Of a DNA stretch of 64,000 bases, positions 32,501-40,734 are shown piece after piece. A program made the position numbers and the translations under genes. The stretch is from Paenibacillus sp. DCT19. GTDB lineage: Bacteria; Bacillota; Bacilli; Paenibacillales; Paenibacillaceae. A model generated the notes under the pieces. That model was not told where the DNA came from and made no database searches. It saw only the letters and a list, made by a program, of their open reading frames with translations. Position 1 is the first letter of the stretch. Each line of letters starts with the position of its first letter. The stretch covers positions 5,157,501-5,221,500 of the forward strand of contig NZ_CP029639.1 in the NCBI RefSeq assembly GCF_003268635.1, given 5' to 3'.

Positions 32501-33561
32501 ACCGCTGTAACACCAGACAGCATCGCATTGTTAAGGGCTACCGATGTAACATAACTTGGGTCATTCGCTGCATTTCCCAAAGAGAGGTTAATGACATCCA
32601 TACCATCTTCGACGGAACGGTCTATTCCCCCAAGTACCCAAGAGGTTTGACCACTGCCGTAAGGCCCAAGAACACGATAAGCATAAACATCAGCTTCAGG
32701 AGCAACGCCCACAATACCATAATCTCCTGCTTCACGAGCTGCAATTGTACCCGCTACGTGCGTACCATGAGAGGTATAATAAGCACTTCCATTAGCATTA
32801 AACTCAGGTTGACCAGAAACTTTCCATTCTTGATAGGTCGCTTCATAAGGATCATTGTCGTTGTCTACAAAATCCCATCCACCCTTGTAAGCTTCCTGCA
32901 AGTTCGGGTGCTCGTAATCAATTCCTGTATCAATCACGCCGACTTTGATGCCATTTCCTTTGTAACCCAGATCCCATACTTCAGGCGCACCAATAAAAGG
33001 AGCTGTGTCTTTCATATACGGATTGACTTCATCCGTTTCAGGGCCCAGTGTAACTTCCAGATCCGGATAAATACTGACTACACCAGGTATGCGAAGCAAT
33101 TGTCCCAATTGGTTTCCCTTCACTTCAATGGCTACACCATTCAGGGCATATGCGTAATTTTCCAATACTTCATGTTTGATTTTTTTCTGAGTGAGGCTAT
33201 GTACAAATGACTGTTGTTGCTGCTCGACTTGAGTCACAGCCTTTGTTTCCATAGAGGAGGTAAAAGATTTTCCTTCGAGGGTTGATTCACCTTGCGCTAC
33301 AGCGACGGGTTTATCGGAAAGCTCAACGATGACTCGTGTATTCTCTCCGCCTAGACCTTCCAAGCTTTCATCCAAAAATGGATCTGCTGCAAGCCTAGCC
33401 TCTCGCCCTGCAAGAATATCCCTCCACTGTTTCGCTTCGGCCTTGCTTGGCATATTCTCAAGCAGAACAACTGAATCTGCGGGAGCGGCTCCAGCCGCTG
33501 GTAGAATAATAGAAAACATCATAAGAACACTTAATAACATGGATATCAATCGTTTACTCAA
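29515..33561 (-). CDS. secreted subtilisin-like S8 serine protease with PA and C-terminal Fn3-like domains
   Basis: 1348 residues. Signal peptide (about 1-26, AAGAAPA end), an I9-type propeptide (about 75-170), and an S8 catalytic domain with Asp211 (VIDTGID), His265 (SHGTHVAG), oxyanion Asn359 (ASGNSGP) and Ser719 (GTSMATPH). Between Asn359 and Ser719 are two insertions: an acidic Glu/Thr/Ser/Ala-rich stretch at about 403-525 and a PA domain at about 560-655. After the protease come a Fn3-like C5a-peptidase-type region (about 770-1000), further beta domains, and two similar repeats of about 95 residues (1159-1256, 1257-1348) each containing MNLWWG.NAT.Y.LYE, as in carbohydrate-binding modules of Paenibacillus enzymes. 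Exported, probably nutritional. No LPXTG anchor seen. Confidence 0.95.
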   Translation of the reverse strand: MSKRLISMLLSVLMMFSIILPAAGAAPADSVVLLENMPSKAEAKQWRDILAGREARLAADPFLDESLEGLGGENTRVIVELSDKPVAVAQGESTLEGKSFTSSMETKAVTQVEQQQQSFVHSLTQKKIKHEVLENYAYALNGVAIEVKGNQLGQLLRIPGVVSIYPDLEVTLGPETDEVNPYMKDTAPFIGAPEVWDLGYKGNGIKVGVIDTGIDYEHPNLQEAYKGGWDFVDNDNDPYEATYQEWKVSGQPEFNANGSAYYTSHGTHVAGTIAAREAGDYGIVGVAPEADVYAYRVLGPYGSGQTSWVLGGIDRSVEDGMDVINLSLGNAANDPSYVTSVALNNAMLSGVTAVVASGNSGPNRYTLGSPGASAMAITVGNSTGPSQLITANTHFAIGEVGDGTLPEQQPELEQSPELGTAPETEVPVVQDQGTELSTPEEEVAVTTPEESTASEESLTSDEAVSTNSETDGSAAEATANVEELNEEEVATQDNAQPASPSAIEEASTEAAVTVEEESVVAPTATEIAPLAVTESVYRLDLMGWSLSADPESVLTDEYELEFAGLGKPAEFEGKDFTGKVALIERGELAFVEKIANAKSAGAVAVIVYNNIPGPIGVSLGDNFELIPTLSMTKEDGEVIKAALDAGQPVEVSFSDFERNQTPGDEMNSSSSRGPAKVTLDIKPDIVAPGTSILSTIPAYGKDEPDADYTQAYDRKTGTSMATPHVAGLIALLIEKHPDWTPFDIKVALMNNGKVLDTNKFDVFDQGAGRIQAVNTIDPVALVKVLDVTQYTESGSLVEKENITGSINYGNFLRTDEKTVTKTIKVEALNGSGGDYTVNVNPTRTVPGVSVAVDKTSFTLNGEEELAVTITVPQGVTAVTEAQGYIELSNGTNTFTVPYVAHFNVTLSGVKYIETVTGNVKNPFHYPLKADGTLDTLNVAMEFYNPMTFALIEIYDGLDPEGGYYEDGYIGSIFGNYFNFNANARYNLAWSGNYSDYITDEVTEIPDGLYTVDITTLGADGKTYKEDTPPFLVKKTAPIVTAPETLEFKQDESVVINGSVEDLYFRVADALANGWNIDFDPAASLDASYVVKKEDGSIDKEGSFEIQPDGSFNLSLEDSAAGKYTVELTVKDQQGLSGTAITTLTIQSTVTEPETPAKGAPATPVLSHNNGGGNGLLEGSYTVSMNLWWGENATGYKLYEDGVLIDTQKLTYNAPAAQFAQTKITGKSNGTYTYVAELTNDKGTTRSQTLTVRVANASPGKAILSQDNWDGDGNYKVTMNLWWGTNATEYRLYENEQLIDTQELKAATPQAQTAVSVLSGKASGTYTYRAELINAAGVTSTDTITVKVK

Positions 33562-33835
33562 GGCTATGCCCCTCCTTTATAATGTGAATACCTCACCAAA
33601 TGATGGGTTCCTGCGCTAACAAGCACTGCAATACCTGCGACAATTTCACCTTCCAATCTGCAAGAGGATTGACCCTTGGTAAATTATTCTACCAAAATAC
33701 CACATTTTCCTTCTAAATAATAACAAAAATGATATAGAAATTACTTATATGGTTCTTATGTACCTAAAAAACATTAAAATTGCATTTTTTGTCGATATCA
33801 TTCCATGCCGAGTAGGACCAATCAAATAAAGGATC

Positions 33836-33855
33836 AAAAACCTCTATGAAAGAGG
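33836..33855 (-). terminator. possible intrinsic terminator after the methyltransferase
   Basis: Minus strand CCTCT/AGAGG hairpin followed by TTTTTG, nested in GGATCA/TGATCC. The stem is short, so this is tentative. The remaining bases of 33562-33962 hold no gene I can support. Confidence 0.5.
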
Positions 33856-33962
33856 ATTCTGATCCCTGGTCATTGTAATGCACAATCCACACAAAGGTTT
33901 GACTTGCTAAGGTTGTCCCTAATTCATTTTAATTCACATAACAACTTAATTGCCTTTGTTAT

Positions 33963-34745
33963 CTAAATAACAGGTTTCACCGCTTCCACCCGTAAACGTT
34001 TATAATCAGCATAGATCGCATCTTCTTTCCAGAGCTGCGGCACAACGCGTTTGCTTGTTTCGAGACATATCTCCTGGATCTGCTTTGTATCTAGCCCTTG
34101 AAAATAATCGCCCCCAAATTGGGACAACCAACCCTCGATTCCCTGTTCTCCATCGGATAGCTTAGTAGGTCGGTCATAATGATAGGCCTGTCGCACCATA
34201 AATCCCTGCTTCTCCAAAAGAGAGCTATATTCTCCGATCGTTGGAAAATACCACGGATTTCTAGCAGATGCATCCATACCTGTGCTACGCTCCATCACTT
34301 CTTCCAGTGCATGAACAATAATATCAACGTTACCTTTCCCGCCAAACTCAGCCACAAAACGACCTCCAGGCTTCAAAGCATTCCATATGCTGCTGACCAC
34401 AAGCTCGGGATCACGCATCCAATGTAGAGCGGCATTAGAGAAGATGGCATCAAAAAGCCGGTTTGTCTCAAAATAATGACCGTCCCCTGCCTTAAATTCC
34501 AGATGGGGATATTTATCACGCGCACGCCGAATCATATCTGAGGACGCATCAATACCAACTATCTCAACCTCGCACAAAGATATCTCATGTGTTAGATCTC
34601 CTGTTCCACAGCCCAAGTCTAATATATATTCCCCCTTCTTAGGCTGTAGCCACGAAATGAGATTTTTGCCGTACCCCGAAACAAAAGCCAGTTTATTGTC
34701 GTATTCATCTGCCTTCCATTGATTCAATGACTGCATCTGTACCAC
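33963..34745 (-). CDS. class I SAM-dependent methyltransferase (Tam-like)
   Basis: 260-residue soluble methyltransferase. Motif I is LDLGCGTGDLTHEI near residue 43, followed by an acidic end of strand 2 (IVGIDASSDM), motif II-like FDAIFSNAALHWM near 105 and LKPGGRFVAEFGG near 126. This order and the NAALHW sequence resemble trans-aconitate 2-methyltransferase and related small-molecule enzymes; the acceptor cannot be inferred. ATG start at 34745. It lies between the protease gene and the right tRNA repeat, alone on its transcript. Confidence 0.88.
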   Translation of the reverse strand: MVQMQSLNQWKADEYDNKLAFVSGYGKNLISWLQPKKGEYILDLGCGTGDLTHEISLCEVEIVGIDASSDMIRRARDKYPHLEFKAGDGHYFETNRLFDAIFSNAALHWMRDPELVVSSIWNALKPGGRFVAEFGGKGNVDIIVHALEEVMERSTGMDASARNPWYFPTIGEYSSLLEKQGFMVRQAYHYDRPTKLSDGEQGIEGWLSQFGGDYFQGLDTKQIQEICLETSKRVVPQLWKEDAIYADYKRLRVEAVKPVI

Positions 34746-34848
34746 CTACGCTTTCATCGTTGATACATGTATTGTGGCACAAAACATCTTATTAATAAAA
34801 TATATAAATATTATATATATGATAGGTAATAACTATAACAAAATCCTA

Positions 34849-35062
34849 ACGAAGCCTATGCTCCGACGAACCATTGGGGTTCTCATCCCTTGGACGCAAA
34901 AAACTTCCCGAAGGAAGTCTTTTTTTCTTACGTCCCAGGAGGGATACTCTCCTTTTAGTCGAGACTGCGAAGTAATCCTAACGATGCCCATGCTCCGACG
35001 AACCGCCGGGGTTCTCATCCCTTGAACGCAAAAAAAACTCCCCGAAGGAAGTCTTTTGCTTA
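34849..35062 (-). repeat. tandem duplication of tRNA-Arg 3' end, terminator and spacer (right locus)
   Basis: Minus-strand counterpart of the left locus. Downstream of the tRNA come a terminator (35028-35057), a spacer with CGGTTCGTCGGAGCATG, an extra 15-base tRNA tail (34931-34945), another terminator (34898-34920) and a second, partial spacer copy (34849-34892). It is inverted relative to 27841-28025, about 7 kb apart. Confidence 0.9.
35028..35057 (-). terminator. intrinsic terminator of the right tRNA-Arg
   Basis: Minus-strand ACTTCC.TCGG.GGAGT hairpin followed by eight T, six bases after the tRNA 3' end. Confidence 0.85.
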
Positions 35063-35136
<74 letters not shown>

Positions 35137-35168
35137 AAATATGTATTAAAAAATACCGCGTGATCTCT

Positions 35169-35196
35169 ATTATACGCTCATTTCAATATTTTTCAA
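35169..35196 (-). promoter_or_regulatory. promoter of tRNA-Arg (right copy)
   Basis: Minus strand -35 TTGAAA (35196-35191), 16-base spacer, perfect -10 TATAAT (35174-35169), about 33 bases before the tRNA. The stretch 35200-35446 holds nothing else I recognise apart from the RBS of the next gene. Confidence 0.75.
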
Positions 35197-35446
35197 TACT
35201 TTTATGAAAAAATTAATAATTTTCATCATTAATGCTTCAAACAACTCGTTTAACACACTCCACTTTGTCTTCACAATAAATAACACATGTGCAATTAAAC
35301 TAGCGAATATGATGGCAAAAAGCGGGCACTATGGATATCAAGCCCCACATCTAATGAAATAACCGTAAGATCGGTTTGTGACCTGACCTAATGGGTAATC
35401 TTTTGCATACATACTTATGATGAAACGAATAAAGGAGAGATCCGAT

Positions 35447-35740
35447 ATGAGACAGTTACTATCCGCATTATCCTACTTTAGCATCTTCTTTGCCCCTTTC
35501 CTGTTCCCAATCATTGTGTGGATTGTTGCACGGGATCGTTATATTGAGGGGCACGCCAAGCGAGCTTTATTTTCACACATATTCCCCTTCATAGCGGCAA
35601 TTCCTTTGATTTACTTTTTCGTGACTGCCCAGAGCGTCGCTTCGGCTTTTGGATTTGTCATTCTATTCTTTATTATTTACGGCCTGAGCTTTGTGTACAA
35701 TGTGTTCAAGGGAATTCAAGTACTGCGTGAATATGCCTGA
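35447..35740 (+). CDS. small DUF4870-like membrane protein
   Basis: 97 residues with three hydrophobic segments (about 6-26, 42-62, 66-86) and the pattern SYFSIFFAPFLFPIIVW followed by H.K.A near residue 41, which matches the DUF4870/Tic20-like small membrane proteins of Firmicutes. Function unknown. ATG at 35447 is chosen for GGAGAG seven bases upstream; the frame is open to 35417 without an RBS. A terminator follows 33 bases after the stop. Confidence 0.75.
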   Translation: MRQLLSALSYFSIFFAPFLFPIIVWIVARDRYIEGHAKRALFSHIFPFIAAIPLIYFFVTAQSVASAFGFVILFFIIYGLSFVYNVFKGIQVLREYA

Positions 35741-35773
35741 ACTACCTATGCCATATGGCTCGTAGATAGCACG

Positions 35774-35801
35774 AAAACCCGCTAAACTCAGCGGGTTTTT
35801 T
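35774..35801. terminator. bidirectional terminator
   Basis: Stem AAAACCCGCT/AGCGGGTTTT with a six-base loop and T-runs on both strands, between convergent genes ending at 35740 and 35819. Confidence 0.88.
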
Positions 35802-35818
35802 GCTGTATTCCATCCAGA

Positions 35819-36175
35819 TTAAGCTTGACCAACTAAATACCTTTGTAACGTGGGACCGAGCAAGCCAAATGCAAACAATTCACTTTGAAATTTGGCTTTG
35901 TCTTCTAACGCAGTCCTCCCTTCACTATTTTCAAATGCCGTTTCAGTAGCATCTTCAAAGGCAGTATGCATATTATTATTGTACCAATCCAGAACAGCAT
36001 CTGAGTGGTTACGGACAACTCGTACAATCTCCAATGTGTTCGTTGGAGCAGTTGCAGCTACATATACAAGTAAAGAAGGATCTCCTGCGTTTCCAGGTTG
36101 CACCTCCACTTCAGCACAAGCCAATCCATCTACTTCGGTTAATCTACGTATTTTAGCATCCTGAATTGCATACAT
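35819..36175 (-). CDS. hypothetical protein
   Basis: 118 residues, not recognised. Soluble, no signal peptide or membrane segment; a predicted beta-rich first half (KIRRLTEVDGLACAEVEVQ, LLVYVAATAPTN) and a helical acidic second half. The ATG at 36175 has AAGGAG upstream. It follows the next gene by 24 bases, so the two form a small operon divergent from asnB. Codon use looks like its neighbours. Could be a helper of its partner gene, but nothing shows how. Confidence 0.65.
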   Translation of the reverse strand: MYAIQDAKIRRLTEVDGLACAEVEVQPGNAGDPSLLVYVAATAPTNTLEIVRVVRNHSDAVLDWYNNNMHTAFEDATETAFENSEGRTALEDKAKFQSELFAFGLLGPTLQRYLVGQA

Positions 36176-36199
36176 TCCTTATCGCGCTCCTTTGTTCAT

Positions 36200-36499
36200 T
36201 CATGTACTTTGTTCAATGACAGAACGGGTTTCCGGTGTTCCTAACTGATAAATTTCCCGATACACTCGCTGTAATACTTCTTCGTAGGCACGGTTCACAG
36301 ACTCCTCAGGAGTATCAGGCCAAGGGAACACCATTCCCGGAAAGGCCTCTTCTTCTTTTTCCTGCATCAGTTGAAGAAGCCCTCTTAAATGCTCAGCCTC
36401 CTGAGGTGTCGCCTGAATGACCCACTCATAGGTTGAAGTGTGCTGATCAGGCAACACGGAACGCCCAACCACGGATACATAATAGGTGGTACCTTCCAT
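36200..36499 (-). CDS. hypothetical protein
   Basis: 99 residues, not recognised. Begins MEGTTYYVSVVGRSVLPDQ, two beta strands followed by helices with EAEHLRGLLQLMQEKEEEAF; soluble and acidic. The start at 36499 is chosen because AAGGAGAG lies nine bases upstream (a GTG one codon earlier is also possible); the same frame extends to 36652 but has no RBS there. First gene of a two-gene unit with the 118-residue protein. Confidence 0.65.
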   Translation of the reverse strand: MEGTTYYVSVVGRSVLPDQHTSTYEWVIQATPQEAEHLRGLLQLMQEKEEEAFPGMVFPWPDTPEESVNRAYEEVLQRVYREIYQLGTPETRSVIEQST

Positions 36500-36626
36500 C
36501 ACAATTCTCTCCTTCACAGCATGCTTGAGGCTGTTATCCCTAGAGGTAGTTTCCGAAGAGGACAGACATTTTATGCCTACTTTCGGCATATATTTGTTAC
36601 GAACTCTGACGGAAACGAACATATTG

Positions 36627-36643
36627 GCAGAGCTTAGCTCTGC
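36627..36643. promoter_or_regulatory. palindrome upstream of asnB
   Basis: GCAGAGC TTA GCTCTGC, a perfect 7-bp inverted repeat with a 3-base centre, 46 bases before the asnB start and 127 bases upstream of the divergent unknown gene. It may be an operator or a leader hairpin; no known consensus fits. Confidence 0.45.
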
Positions 36644-36689
36644 AAACACCACTCAGATCAACGACTCGACTAAGAAAGGATGAACAACC

Positions 36690-38534
36690 ATGTGCGGTAT
36701 AACCGGCTTCATACAGTGGAATCGGGATTTGACCCAGGAATCGGAGCTGCTGGTCCGAATGACGGACAGTTTGTCGAACCGAGGACCTGACGCTTCAGGT
36801 ACATGGATTTCCAATCCTTGTGCTTTTGGACATCGGCGACTCAGCGTAATGGATCCAGAGAACGGAGCTCAGCCGATGCATGCGTTACAAGGAGACACCT
36901 CCTATACCGTTGTGTATAACGGAGAACTATACAATGCTCCCGAACTTAAAAAGGAACTGCTTCAGCGTGGGCATCACTTCCGCACGCAATGTGATACAGA
37001 AGTATTGCTCGCCTCTTACATCGAATGGGGACCGGCTTGTGTTGACCGGTTTAACGGCATATTTGCTTTTGCTATCTGGGACGGCGGACGCGAGCAGGTA
37101 TTTATGGCGAGAGACCGGCTTGGCGTCAAACCTCTTTTTTACAGCAATGAAAAAGATGCTCTCGTGTTCGGCTCTGAGCCCAAATCACTATTGCATCATC
37201 CAGATGTAGAAGCTGCTGTAGGGCCGGAAGGGCTGGCAGAAGTATTTATTGTTGGCCCTGCGCGGACACCGGGACACGGCGTGTACTCTTCTCTTCACGA
37301 ACTGAAACCTGCTCATGCACTTATCTTCAACAGGAACGGAATCCGAACCTACCCTTATTGGAAGCTGGAAAGCGTACCCCATGAGCATGATCTAGACGCA
37401 ACAGCGGCCGAAGTACGTCGTTTGTTACAAGATACCTTGGAGCGCCAACTCGCCTCTGATGTTCCGGTATGTTCTCTCTTATCCGGAGGTCTCGATTCCA
37501 GTGCTCTGTCAGCACTCGCAGTAGACTATTACAATCGGACCGGTCAAGGCCAAGTGAGCACATATTCGGTTGATTATGTCGATAACGCGAAGCACTTTCA
37601 GGCTCATTCCTTCCAGCCCGGTGCTGACGGCCCTTGGATACAACGTATGGTAGACGAACTGAAAACAGATCATCACTGGATTGAGATTGAGAACGGTGAG
37701 CTCGTAAAGGCTCTGACTCAAGCAATGCTTGTACGTGATTTACCAGGTATGGCGGATGTGGATTCCTCGCTCTATTTGTTCTGTAAAGAAATCAAGAAAG
37801 GAGCCACCGTAGCTATCTCAGGAGAAGCTGCAGATGAAGTTTTTGGAGGATATCCATGGTTCCATCGGGATGAAATGCTTAATTCAGGTACGTTCCCTTG
37901 GTCCGTTGCTCCAGATATGCGAGCGGGATTGCTATCCCCAGATGTACGCGAATGGATTCGGCCACTGGACTATCTTGCGGACCGCTATTCCGACGCTGTA
38001 GCTGAAGTACCTTTACTCGCTGGTGAAACAGGTAAAGCTGCTCAGATGCGGGTGATGTCCTATCTTAATATCACGCGATTCATGCCTACACTGCTTGATC
38101 GTAAAGATCGAATGAGTATGGGCGCAGGACTGGAAGTGCGTGTACCTTACTGCGATCATCGCCTGATTCAATACGTATTTAACATTCCCTGGGAAATGAA
38201 AATAACTGGTGGTAGAGAAAAGGGAATCCTCCGTAAAGCACTCGAAGGCGTACTGCCAGACGATGTTTTATACCGTAAAAAGAGTCCTTATCCCAAAACA
38301 CATAATCCTGAATATTTGGCTGCAGTCAAACAACAAGTGCTTGAGATTCTGGACGATGCCAGCTCTCCAATATTGCCTTTAATCGACAAAGCGCAAATTC
38401 GCAAACTCGCCTCTTCACCAGATGCAGCTTCGAACCTGCCATGGTTCGGGCAATTAATGTCCGGCCCACAATTGTTTGCTTATCTAACTCAGATCAACTC
38501 TTGGCTACGGACGTATAACGTGGCGATTCGTTAA
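36690..38534 (+). CDS. asnB: asparagine synthase (glutamine-hydrolysing), AsnO-like
   Basis: 614-residue enzyme making asparagine from aspartate, ATP and glutamine. N-terminal class II glutaminase with nucleophile Cys2 (MCGITGF) and RGPD, then the synthetase domain with PP-loop LLSGGLDSSALSAL near residue 257 and GEAADEVFGGYPWF. Overall it most resembles B. subtilis AsnO (sporulation-associated) rather than AsnB, including the ending YRKKSPYPKTHNPEY and identical length as I recall it. ATG at 36690 follows AAAGGATG. Monocistronic with its own terminator. Some asparagine synthase paralogues act on other substrates, but all key residues are present here. Confidence 0.92.
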   Translation: MCGITGFIQWNRDLTQESELLVRMTDSLSNRGPDASGTWISNPCAFGHRRLSVMDPENGAQPMHALQGDTSYTVVYNGELYNAPELKKELLQRGHHFRTQCDTEVLLASYIEWGPACVDRFNGIFAFAIWDGGREQVFMARDRLGVKPLFYSNEKDALVFGSEPKSLLHHPDVEAAVGPEGLAEVFIVGPARTPGHGVYSSLHELKPAHALIFNRNGIRTYPYWKLESVPHEHDLDATAAEVRRLLQDTLERQLASDVPVCSLLSGGLDSSALSALAVDYYNRTGQGQVSTYSVDYVDNAKHFQAHSFQPGADGPWIQRMVDELKTDHHWIEIENGELVKALTQAMLVRDLPGMADVDSSLYLFCKEIKKGATVAISGEAADEVFGGYPWFHRDEMLNSGTFPWSVAPDMRAGLLSPDVREWIRPLDYLADRYSDAVAEVPLLAGETGKAAQMRVMSYLNITRFMPTLLDRKDRMSMGAGLEVRVPYCDHRLIQYVFNIPWEMKITGGREKGILRKALEGVLPDDVLYRKKSPYPKTHNPEYLAAVKQQVLEILDDASSPILPLIDKAQIRKLASSPDAASNLPWFGQLMSGPQLFAYLTQINSWLRTYNVAIR

Positions 38535-38557
38535 AGCTTCAAGGATTGCTCATGCGT

Positions 38558-38609
38558 AAAAAAGGTGCCTGGTGAAACAACAGAATCGTTGTTTACCAGA
38601 CACCCTTTT
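38558..38609 (+). terminator. intrinsic terminator after asnB
   Basis: Long stem AAAAGGTG.CTGGT.AAACAAC paired with GTTGTTT.CCAG.CACCCTTTT, starting 24 bases after the asnB stop. Confidence 0.85.
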
Positions 38610-38711
38610 ACTGTTTTAGAGCTTACTGCTGCAAACGAATGAAGCCAATGAACCTAATCTCGAACGCAAAACGTAGTATCCATTTTCTTTTATAATATCT
38701 CATCCATCCCA

Positions 38712-40406
38712 TCACACTTTGAAACGATTAATAGACTGCTGCAATTCTTCCGCCATAGACGATAGGTCATTCGCCGCCGAAGCAATCTCCTGCATCGCGG
38801 ATAATTGTTCCTCCGAGGTCGCGCTAACCTCTTCCGTTCCTGCAGCCGCATTCTCCGTCACTTCCATAATGGTTTGCATGGACACATTAATCTGCTCCAC
38901 GCCCGCAGCCATTTGCTCAATAGATGCAGACACCTCCTGAGTTTGACCCGCAACATTGCTCACCGCTTCGCGAATCTCCTCAAAGGTACCGCCTGCTTTA
39001 TGAACAAGCTCTATCCCTTCTTGAACCTCGGTATTCACATTGTCCATAGACTGCGCTGCGTTATCCATCCCCGTACGGATCGCAGCAACAAGTACGCTAA
39101 TCTGTTCAGCAGATTTTGCCGATTGATCCGATAGCTTCCGTACCTCGCTAGCAACGACCTCGAACCCACGACCATGCTCACCAGCTCTTGCCGCTTCAAT
39201 CGCCGCATTGAGAGATAGCAGATTTGTTTGCGCTGAGATTTCGGATATACTCTCCACCATGGTTCCAATCTCCTGAGAATGTTTACCCAACTCTTCAATG
39301 ACTGTAGAAAGTGTTCGCACAGTCTCATGTATCGAGTTCATTTGCCCAACAGCAGATTGAACGGCCTCATTACCATGCACTGTTCTGGCTGATGCACGAG
39401 TTGCTTCATCCGACATATTCTGTGTGTTCACAGTCATCTGTTGAAAACCCTTCGACAATTCAGTGATCGTCTGGAATCCATCTCCAACCATGTTCACCTG
39501 CGTATCCATTCCTGTTGCAATTTCCTCCATCGTTACAGCAACCTGCTCCGTCGCTGAGGCGGTCTGCTCTGTACTAGCTGTTAGCTCTTCGGATGATGCA
39601 GCCACCCGATCCGCATTGTTACCTACTTGATGAATTAGAAGACGTAGGTTATCCACCATCTTGTTGAAGGATTGAGCCATATCTCCTATTTCATCCCGGT
39701 TACGAACAACAATGGCTTCACCTGTCAGATCTCCATCGGCAATCCGGCTTGCCGCATGGGCTACTTTGGCAACGGGTTTGGAAATCATTCGCCCCATCAC
39801 CAATGCAACAACTGTCCCCAGTACAATAGAGGCGATCCCGATAATAACGATCAACCGGAGAGTTTGTTGAATGAGTGCATTGGCATTGACAATACCTGTG
39901 TTGAGCGAATTCTGCTGATGCGCTTCCATAGCGGTGACGATTTCCTCAAATCCAGCAACGAGTGAAGGCCCCTTTTCCAACATTAAGCTTGTCATCTCGC
40001 TAGTTCTACCTTGCTTCTTGGACTCAATCACATCTTGACCAAATGCATAATATTCCTCTGCAGTGCGATCCGAGCGATCCAACAGGTCGATCATCGTTTG
40101 AGTTGTGCTATTTGCTCGTAACTCTTCACTTAATTTATGATAATCCTCATAGTATGATGTAAACGCTTGCTCGCTCTGATCATTTTCTTGTGTTATGAAG
40201 TTTCTTAATTCCACCTGCTGGGACTTCACATCAATGACCATGTTTTTGACCGTTAACAGTTTGGATGTTCGCTCGTTAATTAAATCCGTAAACGTTCGCT
40301 CAACGGAGATAAATTGCATATACGAAATTACAACCACGGCAGCCAATAATGTAAGCACTGTCAAAAAACTCAACAAAAGTTTCACGCTAATGGATATTCT
40401 CTTCAT
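38712..40406 (-). CDS. methyl-accepting chemotaxis protein
   Basis: 564-residue transmembrane chemoreceptor. TM1 about 9-30, a helical ligand-binding region of about 150 residues (four-helix-bundle type), TM2 about 182-205, HAMP about 206-258, then the coiled-coil signalling domain ending at 560. The CheA/CheW contact tip is seen as [20 protein letters not shown]. No C-terminal tether for CheR. ATG at 40406. Monocistronic, with a terminator not evident on the 3' side. The ligand is unknown. The 327-bp gap 40407-40734 holds only the terminator of the next operon. Confidence 0.93.
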   Translation of the reverse strand: MKRISISVKLLLSFLTVLTLLAAVVVISYMQFISVERTFTDLINERTSKLLTVKNMVIDVKSQQVELRNFITQENDQSEQAFTSYYEDYHKLSEELRANSTTQTMIDLLDRSDRTAEEYYAFGQDVIESKKQGRTSEMTSLMLEKGPSLVAGFEEIVTAMEAHQQNSLNTGIVNANALIQQTLRLIVIIGIASIVLGTVVALVMGRMISKPVAKVAHAASRIADGDLTGEAIVVRNRDEIGDMAQSFNKMVDNLRLLIHQVGNNADRVAASSEELTASTEQTASATEQVAVTMEEIATGMDTQVNMVGDGFQTITELSKGFQQMTVNTQNMSDEATRASARTVHGNEAVQSAVGQMNSIHETVRTLSTVIEELGKHSQEIGTMVESISEISAQTNLLSLNAAIEAARAGEHGRGFEVVASEVRKLSDQSAKSAEQISVLVAAIRTGMDNAAQSMDNVNTEVQEGIELVHKAGGTFEEIREAVSNVAGQTQEVSASIEQMAAGVEQINVSMQTIMEVTENAAAGTEEVSATSEEQLSAMQEIASAANDLSSMAEELQQSINRFKV

Positions 40407-40665
40407 GTCTTTTCCCCCGCCTGCTTAAAATGCCTTGCTAGTCTCCATATGTATTAAGCCTGACTAAATCACCTCTATCCTCCTTTCAGTGCAGAACTGG
40501 ATAAATAAATTGCGATAATTTAATTTTGTTAGCATACTCACACACAACAATTAGGTCTTTAGTATCAATCTATACTATATTTCATATTTATTGAGACGAA
40601 TTCGACATTATACTACACAACTTATATCCAAATTTTAAAACTTTGAAACTTTAGACCTAAATAAA

Positions 40666-40705
40666 AAAGACTTTACTCAGCTTGCCCGGCTGAAATAAAG
40701 TCTTT
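40666..40705 (-). terminator. intrinsic terminator of the STM4011-4015-like operon
   Basis: Stem AAAGACTTTA..CAGC / GCTG..TAAAGTCTTT followed on the minus strand by TTTTTTATTT, 30 bases past the last gene of the operon. Confidence 0.88.
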
Positions 40706-40734
40706 AGTCTTATAAATGAGTGCCAATCATGATC

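Noticed and set aside
34774..35025. Open frames across the right tRNA repeat
   Set aside because: They translate terminators and the spacer repeat, have no RBS, and mirror the left locus.
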